Shown here piece after piece: positions 57,757 to 64,000 of a stretch of DNA of 64,000 nucleotides. The translations under genes were made by a program, and so were the position numbers. Position 1 is the stretch's first letter. Each line of letters begins with the position of its first letter. The notes beneath the pieces are model-generated. The model was not told the origin of the DNA and did not search any database. It saw only the letters and a program-made list of their open reading frames with translations. The stretch is from positions 1,359,336 to 1,423,335 of the forward strand of contig CAXXQT010000003.1 of the NCBI GenBank assembly GCA_963674575.2, in the 5' to 3' direction. This DNA comes from JAAYAY01 sp963674575 (GTDB lineage Bacteria; Planctomycetota; Planctomycetia; Pirellulales; Thermoguttaceae).

Positions 57757-60609
57757 CTATTGGGGAACTGTCCTATAGGGAGCGTTCGTTACGACAATCC
57801 GATCGAGCCGGGCGAGACGCTCCCGGCTGTAGATCGTGAGCGTGTGCTTTCCAGCCGCGAGTGGAAACACGTGACGACCTCCACCGCCGTAGGCGGCCTT
57901 GGCAAAGTCCCACGTCCATCGGCCCGGCGCCTGGCTGGGTATGTCCCAACGGAGTCGCTCGCCCCCGTCGACCGAGAATTCGAACGAGTCCTGACGCATC
58001 GCCACTTCTGCCGGACCGGGAACGCACGTGCGCCCGAGCACGTAGTAGTTGCCTTCGACAGGGACTTCAAACTCGAAACGAACGCTGCCCGAGGCGTCTT
58101 CCGGCGTGTCGACATAGACGCCGCCGAGCGCCGCTTGGTCCGGAACTCGCCGCATGCCCCCGGAAACATCGCCCGCCTCAGCCTCCAGCGGCAAGGCCAC
58201 GTAGCTGAGCGGATAGACGCGGGCATCAACCATTACCGTCCGGTTCAGGCCCGTATCCGTGCGGAAGGTGACGGCCCCGCGGTGCAATCGCAAGGGCAGT
58301 TCATCGCCGACCAATCTTACGCGAACCGTTTGCGGGCCTTCTGTGATCTTCCCCGAATCCGGTTCGCATTCCAGCCACGGGCTGCTGCAAATGGCCTTCC
58401 AACTTGTGCCCGCCTCGGGCGGTATGCGAAGGGTGAACGTGGCGGCCGACGAGGGATCGCTCGGGACGAAGTCGAATTCGATCCGCCGGGGCAGGACGGA
58501 AAACGAATGCTCCCGGCGAGGAAACACCGGGTCTGGCTGATCCGACTCGAACAGGCCGAGGTCGGGAGCCTGTCCGGCAAAGCCGTCGTTTACGCCCGGC
58601 AGGATCGTGCCCGCATCGATGCCGATTGAACCCGGGGCCTGGCGAAAATCACGGGCCTCGGCATCCACAAATGTTGGCTCGCCGTAGAGGGCATTCTTCG
58701 TCCGTTCGGGAGCCGCCACCTGCAAGCCGCCCGGCGGAAGCAGGTCGAAGTCGAAGTCGCCGTCCTCCGGGTGGCGGTAGCGGATGGCCCCGCGACCGGG
58801 TTCGGGACCGCAGAACAGGTTGTTGCGGGTGAGGATCGGCGTGGGCTCGGCCCCGTAGTGCCCGGCGGTCAGGCCGTAGCCGGCCGTGTAGATCGTGTTG
58901 TGCAGCAGGAGCGAAAGTCCGGGATCGGGAAAACGGTTGCCTCCCATTTTGAATCCGGCCCCCGTGCTGAAACGTTCCTCGCCCGTCAGGACGATCAGGT
59001 TCCGAAACACGTAGGACGGACCACGGCGATTGGGGGCACAACTGACGCCGCACAGGGCCTTATCGATCCAGTTGTTCCAATAGCGGACGTTGATCTGGCC
59101 CCCGTCGAGTTCGGTGCCGTCGTCGTTGGAGAAGGCAAACAGGTTACCGTAGATGTCCGTGTCGCGGTAAGGGCCCCCTTCGGGATCGCTGTTGCGAATG
59201 CTCTCCAGGGCGTCGTTCCACCAGTGTTCTTCAGAGCCGACGAGGTCGTTGTTGCGAACGACGTTGTTCCCACCGGTCTTCTCGAGGATCACGCCCTGGG
59301 GGCCGGCCGGATGCCCGTAGCCCCACGAGTTGGCCGTACCGCGCGGGTGGTGAATGAAGTTGTCTTCGACAACCGTCTGGGAGCAACCGCTCGACACCCG
59401 CACACCCGCCTGGTAATTGATCACGCGCCCCCGCTCATCCACGTAGAGTCCGCTCTTGAGCCCTTCTCGCCGAATCCCGGGATCGCCCCAGTCAGCGATG
59501 TCACAGCGTCGGATACACACGTGGTGCGACTGGGAGAGGCGGACGCCGTTCTTGCGGCCGCCCCGGAGAGTCACGTTTTCGAGGATCACGTAGCTTGCTT
59601 CGTCGACAACAACAGCCTGATCGGCCTCCTGGCCCACATCGATTGTGGCCGTTTGACCTTCGGCGGGTCGATAGAGAATCCAGCCGTCGGGCTTGCCCTG
59701 GTCGTGGATTTCAAGAGGCTCGCGAGAAGTCTCGGCAAGCGTGCGCACTTCCGCGATCGGTCTTTCCTCGCTCCAGGTTTGCCGGGTCGCTCGCACCACC
59801 GAGAGTGGCTCCTCCTGGTCACGACTCGTCAGCGAACATTCGATTTCGTAGCGTCGGTCAGGGGCAAGGGTGAGCAGGCTGCCGCGAAACTGCTTGTCCG
59901 GGGCGTAGGCCACCAGGTCCATCCCGGTTTGCCAATCGGCCTGGCCTTCGGCGCGGTAGCGCACATGGCAAACGTGCTGCGGGCCGGCGCCTCCCCGGTA
60001 GTTCACAGCAAGGCCCAGGCTGTGGAAGGTGCCCACCACTTCGGCATCGACGAGACTTGGCTTGTCGAGTTCGACCAGCTCGAGATCGGCGAACCAAACG
60101 GATTGCCCCACGGCCTCCGGTTTGTCGGCGCCCCAGCGGCAGAGGATCTCCACCTTGTCGGCGCCCTTGGTGTAGAACTCCTGCTCAAGCCGGCTCCACT
60201 CGGTGGTGCTGCGCTGGGACGAAATACGTTGCAGTTCCTTCCCGGCTTTGTAGAGCTTGATCTGCAAGACGCCGAGTCGCGGCTGAGTGCTCCGGACCAT
60301 GGCGCTGAGAACATATCCCGCGTCGGGGCGAAGTCCCGTGACGCTCTGCGTTACCTCGCCCCATCCGGAATGGGGCTTGCGAATATCCACTCGCAAGCTG
60401 TGCCGGCAGCCGGCTGGCGTGTTTTCGGGATCGAGTCGGACGTCGTCGCCGTGGGCGCCGATTCGCCAGCCCGCGGCAGGAGTTCCGTCTGAGGCCGGCT
60501 GCCACGTGGGATTGGTGAGGATCGCATCGTCAGCAAATACAAGGCCAGGGCCTGGCAGGAATACAAGCAGACACAGCAAACATGTTCGGCGAAGGGCGAA
60601 GACGAGCAT
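57757..60609 (-). CDS. Large secreted beta-helix protein with CBM and C-terminal beta domains
   Basis: 950 residues with a signal peptide (1-26). A jelly-roll-like module (about 28-185: NPTWQPASDGTPAAGW..., YVLSAMVRSTQPRLG...) precedes a PbH1-type right-handed helix (about 320-640) with repeated strands such as YVILENVTLRGGRKNGVRLSQ, TVVEDNFIHHPRG and NNVVRNNDLVGSEE. After about 690, BACON-like and carbohydrate-binding-like beta domains follow (FTLRIPPEAGTSWKAICSS, YYVLGRTC...FSVDGGERLRWDI). The layout fits an exported polysaccharide lyase or binding protein; no catalytic residues are certain. It has no convincing ribosome site. It shares a strand and general theme with the 50.7 kb beta-helix gene. 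Confidence 0.75.
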   Translation of the reverse strand: MLVFALRRTCLLCLLVFLPGPGLVFADDAILTNPTWQPASDGTPAAGWRIGAHGDDVRLDPENTPAGCRHSLRVDIRKPHSGWGEVTQSVTGLRPDAGYVLSAMVRSTQPRLGVLQIKLYKAGKELQRISSQRSTTEWSRLEQEFYTKGADKVEILCRWGADKPEAVGQSVWFADLELVELDKPSLVDAEVVGTFHSLGLAVNYRGGAGPQHVCHVRYRAEGQADWQTGMDLVAYAPDKQFRGSLLTLAPDRRYEIECSLTSRDQEEPLSVVRATRQTWSEERPIAEVRTLAETSREPLEIHDQGKPDGWILYRPAEGQTATIDVGQEADQAVVVDEASYVILENVTLRGGRKNGVRLSQSHHVCIRRCDIADWGDPGIRREGLKSGLYVDERGRVINYQAGVRVSSGCSQTVVEDNFIHHPRGTANSWGYGHPAGPQGVILEKTGGNNVVRNNDLVGSEEHWWNDALESIRNSDPEGGPYRDTDIYGNLFAFSNDDGTELDGGQINVRYWNNWIDKALCGVSCAPNRRGPSYVFRNLIVLTGEERFSTGAGFKMGGNRFPDPGLSLLLHNTIYTAGYGLTAGHYGAEPTPILTRNNLFCGPEPGRGAIRYRHPEDGDFDFDLLPPGGLQVAAPERTKNALYGEPTFVDAEARDFRQAPGSIGIDAGTILPGVNDGFAGQAPDLGLFESDQPDPVFPRREHSFSVLPRRIEFDFVPSDPSSAATFTLRIPPEAGTSWKAICSSPWLECEPDSGKITEGPQTVRVRLVGDELPLRLHRGAVTFRTDTGLNRTVMVDARVYPLSYVALPLEAEAGDVSGGMRRVPDQAALGGVYVDTPEDASGSVRFEFEVPVEGNYYVLGRTCVPGPAEVAMRQDSFEFSVDGGERLRWDIPSQAPGRWTWDFAKAAYGGGGRHVFPLAAGKHTLTIYSRERLARLDRIVVTNAPYRTVPQ

Positions 60610-60722
60610 GGGGCGAGAATCGTGAGCAGGGGGAATATCGGCGGGGAAGACGCGGAAAGGACCGCGTGTGTTCCATTATACCGTTCTTCCGCGTGCCCGC
60701 CCTGATTGTTCGTGGAAACAGC

Positions 60723-61643
60723 TTACTGGCCTTCTTCAACCACACCGGCAGAGAACGGTGATTGTGGAAGGTTGGCTCTTGGCCAGAACCGTCGCGCGAT
60801 GCGCCATCCAAGCCATGCCACCAAGCCTGAGGCCAGCCCCAACACGGCCAAGACGGCGATCCAGGGGGCAAGGCCTATGATCAGAATGGAGACATCGGCT
60901 CCCAGGGAGATCAGGGCCCCCAGGGATTTGTGGAACGCCTGGCTCACTCGCGACCGATAGGTCGGCTCTTCGGCCGGCGGAACGTCGATCACTTGTTCAA
61001 CGGACAGGTTGATGGTCGCCAACGACGTTTGATCCGCGAGCACGCGAAGCCGGCCCTGCATGCGCTCAACCTCTTCGCGAACCTGGTCGAGTTTTTCCTC
61101 GACCACGAGAACCTGTTCGAGGTTGCCGGTCGCTTCTTCAAGGAGGGCGACGATTCTGGCTTCGGTCTTCTGCTTGTTGCGAATGCGGGCTTCCAGGTCA
61201 TAGAACTCGTCACTCACGTCCTTGGAATTCGACGTGAGCGAGCGGAGTTCGCCCAACTGGCGCGTTTCGGAAAGGAGCCCTTCGTAGTTTTCGACCGGAA
61301 CGCGAATGGTCCACGTTCCCCGTTGCGGCTGGCCCGGTTGGCCGTAGATGTCGGACTTGGCCACGTAGCCTCCGAATCGCTCGGCCATGCTGGCCACGCT
61401 TGCCGGCACGCCTTCAAACGTGGCAACGACGAGATTGGCGTTGGCCGTGTGGACGATTCGCCGCGGATGCTGGCCCTCGTTGTATGGGGCAATATGACTG
61501 GCGCCGGTTGGGCCGGCCAGGCTTTGCGCCACAGGGGCATGGCTCGTGCTCACCGCGTCTGGAGGAGGGGGGCCCATGTCGCCGCCGGAAGCCCCGCAGC
61601 CAATGACACCAAGAAGAAGCACCAACAGGCAAGCGCGCGGCAT
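60723..61643 (-). CDS. DUF4349 lipoprotein
   Basis: 306 residues. A lipoprotein signal (LLGVIGC, C16) starts the protein. Residues about 60-225 (HTANANLVVATFEGVPASVASM..., GTWTIRVPVENYEGLL..., SNSKDVSDEFYDLEARIRNKQKTE..., VLVVEEKLDQVREEVERMQGRL) match DUF4349, including a coiled-coil. A C-terminal membrane helix pair (about 245-285, LISLGADVSILIIGLAPWIAVLAVLGLASG) follows. DUF4349 proteins are found in diverse bacteria and are of unknown function. It sits 113 bases before the beta-helix start on the same strand, so cotranscription is possible. Both lipid and transmembrane anchors in one chain are notable. Confidence 0.8.
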   Translation of the reverse strand: MPRACLLVLLLGVIGCGASGGDMGPPPPDAVSTSHAPVAQSLAGPTGASHIAPYNEGQHPRRIVHTANANLVVATFEGVPASVASMAERFGGYVAKSDIYGQPGQPQRGTWTIRVPVENYEGLLSETRQLGELRSLTSNSKDVSDEFYDLEARIRNKQKTEARIVALLEEATGNLEQVLVVEEKLDQVREEVERMQGRLRVLADQTSLATINLSVEQVIDVPPAEEPTYRSRVSQAFHKSLGALISLGADVSILIIGLAPWIAVLAVLGLASGLVAWLGWRIARRFWPRANLPQSPFSAGVVEEGQ

Positions 61644-61873
61644 GATCCCGTACCTCCAGAAAGGAATTTGCTGGTTCCGTTGCAGCCAGAAGGCTTGTTG
61701 GCGATCCCAGGGGGCCGGGCACGTTGCGTCCGAGGCCGCGCGAGACGCTCATCGGCAATGCAGACGCCGCGAGAGAAGCGTCGATTACTTGGACCGCTCA
61801 ATGTTCAGATACATCTCACGGAGAAAATATTCCCCAAAGAAATGAACGTACGAAGCAGCCCGAGCTTTCAAAC

Positions 61874-62128
61874 TCAGCGCTGCCGGCGAAACAGGTATTG
61901 AACGAACGACCAGAGGCCCGCGAATTTGTAGCGGTCGTCGACGTAGTGCTGGATGACGTAGAAGGCGAAGTAATAGGCTCGTGCGAATCCCCAGATGGCG
62001 AGAACGAGAAGGAGGGCCACCTTCAAGCTGGGTGATTCCATCAGCAAGAGTGCCGAGGAAGACAGGCCGATCAGAAGGAAAAGAAAACCCTTCAGATAGA
62101 TCAGTTTGGGGTTCTTCAAATCGGCCAT
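61874..62128 (-). CDS. Tiny two-helix membrane protein
   Basis: 84 residues from the ATG at 62128, short but with clear membrane character: LIYLKGFLFLLIGLSSSALLL and LKVALLLVLAIWGFARAYYFAFYVI, then a positively charged end (FVQYLFRRQR). The frame remains open far upstream but that part is antisense to the next gene and not real. The pattern matches small planctomycete proteins of unknown function that I have seen called conserved hypothetical. No strong ribosome site. It is transcribed away from the 516-residue gene, with which it shares a 198-base divergent spacer. Confidence 0.6.
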   Translation of the reverse strand: MADLKNPKLIYLKGFLFLLIGLSSSALLLMESPSLKVALLLVLAIWGFARAYYFAFYVIQHYVDDRYKFAGLWSFVQYLFRRQR

Positions 62129-62217
62129 CGTTGCTGGCTCACGTTGCTGTTGTGTTGCGATCTTGCTGAGCGTTTGGTCGCCTATCGCATTTTCGGTTGT
62201 CTTCAAGAAAACCCAGC

Positions 62218-62275
62218 GCGGCCTCGCTGACGCTCGGCCGCAACCAAAGTGATTGAAAAAGGCGTTCCGCCTTTT
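62218..62275 (+). terminator. Two hairpins, the second a likely Rho-independent terminator
   Basis: GCGGCC/GGCCGC (62218-62223 and 62236-62241) then a perfect 8-base stem AAAAGGCG-ttc-CGCCTTTT (62257-62264 and 62268-62275), ending in a T-run. It lies upstream of the 516-residue gene and would block read-through into it from the left. Confidence 0.55.
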
Positions 62276-62280
62276 GTGAG

Positions 62281-62310
62281 GTAAATGTTTTTGTAACCGA
62301 AAACGTTTAC
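62281..62310 (+). promoter_or_regulatory. Operator-like palindrome before the 516-residue gene
   Basis: GTAAATGTTTT (62281-62291) and AAAACGTTTAC (62300-62310) pair with one mismatch around 8 bases. It lies 17 bases before the start codon, next to AGAGGA. Autoregulation by the encoded protein, which ends in a winged-helix-like region, is a hypothesis. Confidence 0.45.
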
Positions 62311-62326
62311 CCAAAAGAGGAACGCC

Positions 62327-63877
62327 ATGAACGCTCTTGTACCACAACATGCGGAACACGTCACGGGAGAATTGAGCGGTTGGGACCGGATTGTTCTTCG
62401 TGGCACCTTGCGGATGCTCACCTTTGTGGAGGGTATGATGGGTTATCTCAGTCGTGCGGGGGTTCTGTTGAAGAACTTCGGCGACCATGCCCAGGCCATG
62501 ACGGCACGATTGATCGACGCCTCGCTGGCGGCGGCTCAAGAAACGGGGCGACCGGTGGAGTATCTTGCGTCGCCCAAAGATCGCAAGGACGAAATCGCCC
62601 GCGAGATCGCTATGAATGACGACGTGCAAGACGGGCTGATCTGCGTGTTGACTTGCGTCGAACCCTGCCAGACTTATGACATCTACCGCAACCGCGACAA
62701 GAAGAAACTCGAGTTGATATCTCGCACGCGCAAGTGCAAGTTTCTCTACCACTATTGGATCGACCCTCGATTCGGCTTCATGTCGGCCCGAATTCAGACT
62801 TGGTTTCCGTTTCCCATCCAGGTCTGTCTCAACGGTCGAGAGTGGCTTTCGCGACGGATGGATGAATCCGGCCTGCCGTACGAGCGGTACAAGAACGGCT
62901 TTCCGTGGATCGAGGATTTCGCCAAGGCTCAAACGATCATGGACCGGATGCACAAGACCAACTGGCCAAAGGTGCTCGATGCCGTGGCAAGAAGACTGAA
63001 TCCCGCGCACGGGCGAATGTTCCGTTCCCAGGGAATGTCGTACTACTGGTCGGCTTTCCAGACGGAGTGGGCCACAGACATTGCCTTCACGTCCTCGGAA
63101 GCCTTGGCAAAGTTCTATCCACAACTTACCCGCGGAGCCATTGCCACCTTCGATAGCCGTGACGTCTTGCGGTTCTTGGGCAAACGTCCGGACCGCCGTT
63201 ATCAGGGTGAGGTGATCAGCGACTACAAGGATCGACCGGAAGGCGTTCGCGTGAAACATCAGGCTTTCGGCAACTCCATCAAGGTATACGATAAAGGCGG
63301 TTCTCTTCTGCGAATCGAAACGACGATCAACAACCCCCACGCCTTTCAATCGTACCGTTCGACCGAAAACGACCCGAACGGCCCAAAATCGTGGCGTCCC
63401 ATGCGCAGGGGCGTGGCCGATATGCATCGCCGCGCCGAGGTGTCTCAGCAGTCCAACGACCGTTATGCCGAAGCGCTGGCGTCGCTCGATACATCCACGC
63501 CGGTTGCTCAGTTGGCCGCCAAGGTGTGCCGTCCGACGCGAAAAGACGGTACACGTTACCGCGCCTTGCGGCCATGGTCCGAGCAGGACCGGAAACTCCT
63601 GGAAGCGATCAGCGACGGACAACTGGCCATCGAAGGATTCTGCAACCGCGATGTGGCTTCCCGCCTGTATCCCACGAAGTCCGACGACAAGACCCAACGT
63701 GCTCGCATTGCGTCGAAGGTCTCTTACCGTCTTCGTATCCTTCGAGCTCATGGTCTTATCCGAAAATCACCCCAACGCCGCCGTTACCACATGACAACCA
63801 AAGGCCGCCAAATCGTCACCGCCCTACTCCAAACACAACACGCTACGCTCCAACAACTTAACGCCACCGCTGCCTGA
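62327..63877 (+). CDS. Unclassified 516-residue protein with C-terminal winged-helix-like region, candidate mobile-element protein
   Basis: 516 residues from the ATG at 62327 with AGAGGA 5 bases upstream. Conserved-looking blocks are SGWDRIVLRGTLRMLTFVEG near 17-36, LICVLTCVEPCQTYDIYRNR near 103-122, RIQTWFPFPIQVCLNGREWL near 155-174 and a C-terminal domain (about 410-510: NRDVASRLYP..., RVSYRLRILRAHGLIRKSP) of winged-helix type. I recall proteins with DRIVLxGTLR, CVEPCQT and QTWxPFxIQVCLNGREYL in several copies in planctomycete and other environmental genomes, usually as single genes. No catalytic motif of a DDE, HUH or tyrosine transposase is visible. It is probably the protein of a selfish or mobile unit, but its activity is unknown. 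Confidence 0.7.
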   Translation: MNALVPQHAEHVTGELSGWDRIVLRGTLRMLTFVEGMMGYLSRAGVLLKNFGDHAQAMTARLIDASLAAAQETGRPVEYLASPKDRKDEIAREIAMNDDVQDGLICVLTCVEPCQTYDIYRNRDKKKLELISRTRKCKFLYHYWIDPRFGFMSARIQTWFPFPIQVCLNGREWLSRRMDESGLPYERYKNGFPWIEDFAKAQTIMDRMHKTNWPKVLDAVARRLNPAHGRMFRSQGMSYYWSAFQTEWATDIAFTSSEALAKFYPQLTRGAIATFDSRDVLRFLGKRPDRRYQGEVISDYKDRPEGVRVKHQAFGNSIKVYDKGGSLLRIETTINNPHAFQSYRSTENDPNGPKSWRPMRRGVADMHRRAEVSQQSNDRYAEALASLDTSTPVAQLAAKVCRPTRKDGTRYRALRPWSEQDRKLLEAISDGQLAIEGFCNRDVASRLYPTKSDDKTQRARIASKVSYRLRILRAHGLIRKSPQRRRYHMTTKGRQIVTALLQTQHATLQQLNATAA

Positions 63878-63963
63878 TAACTTTGTCAAAAACTTAACGA
63901 TCTTTGAGGTTAGTAGTACAAAGGGCGGCTGGCATCCGGTCCGGTTGAGGAAGGAGGCCGCCG

Positions 63964-63990
63964 CCCTGAGAGTTCTGTCAGGGTGTTTTA
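63964..63990 (+). terminator. Terminator-like hairpin at the right edge
   Basis: CCCTGA (63964-63969) and TCAGGG (63978-63983) with an 8-base loop, then TGTTTTA. It follows the 516-residue gene by about 90 bases. The T-run is short, so confidence is moderate. From 63878 to the window end I see no gene. Confidence 0.4.
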
Positions 63991-64000
63991 GCCGATCACT

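Noticed and set aside
61874..63751. 625-codon minus-strand frame
   Set aside because: Only the last 84 codons look real (membrane helices); the rest is antisense to the 516-residue gene.

Overview
The window looks like a chromosomal segment of a planctomycete, probably in or near the Pirellulales. The evidence is the mix of families: three large exported proteins with the N-terminal LExRxLLS (LEPR-XLL type) motif, an ECF sigma factor beside a membrane Ser/Thr kinase with a PEGA domain, an SHD1-domain protein, a DUF4091 glycosidase-like protein, an HzsA-like CxxCH protein, and many dispersed short palindromic repeats between genes. No rRNA, tRNA, CRISPR array or prophage was seen. I count about 40 genes. 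Most are housekeeping or accessory secreted proteins, and many carry a signal peptide or lipobox.

Layout: 1-7.4 kb (mostly minus) holds a serine hydrolase running off the left edge, a small esterase, a double-thioredoxin protein, and two tandem M14 carboxypeptidase paralogues of which one has lost its catalytic residues. 7.5-11.5 kb holds a small membrane protein, a secreted PEGA/Ig-like protein, and the ECF sigma factor plus PEGA-kinase pair. 11.7-18.6 kb holds a subtilisin-like protease, a very large GH123/DUF4091-like protein, and a 5 x 200 bp tandem array of palindromic elements. 18.6-27.8 kb holds a Na+/Ca2+ antiporter, an RTX protein with an HExxH site, and a 1986-residue subtilase with thirteen 47-residue repeats. 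28-35.8 kb holds a receiver domain lacking its phospho-acceptor Asp, an HlyD-like adaptor, an alpha-toroid protein, a two-gene glycosyltransferase operon (GT4 then GT9) and ribD. 36-42.2 kb holds a YycJ-like MBL hydrolase, an exported nitrilase, a DUF5060-type glycosidase with a calcium-binding tail, a DUF3800 protein and an unknown membrane-anchored protein. 42-50.4 kb holds the HzsA-like protein, a LamB-type porin, a second GT9, a second palindromic tandem array (181 bp period) and glgA. 50.7-62.1 kb holds two beta-helix proteins, the SHD1 protein, prfB with its programmed frameshift, a Coa1-like protein, a small lipoprotein, a DUF4349 lipoprotein and a tiny membrane protein. 62.2-64 kb holds a 516-residue protein of an unclassified, apparently mobile family.

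How it fits together: several products fit extracellular or periplasmic breakdown of complex glycans and proteins (esterase, M14, subtilases, DUF4091 and DUF5060 glycosidases, beta-helix proteins, nitrilase) followed by uptake through a LamB-like porin. Cell-surface glycan synthesis is represented by GT4/GT9 and storage by glgA. The most unusual features are the palindrome arrays bounded by the 9-mer AGCCCGGCT, seen at four loci with different interiors, and the solitary 516-residue gene with its own terminator-like hairpin and operator-like palindrome. Start codons were chosen from Shine-Dalgarno spacing and signal peptides; all assignments come from reading the sequence and recalled family motifs, without database searches.
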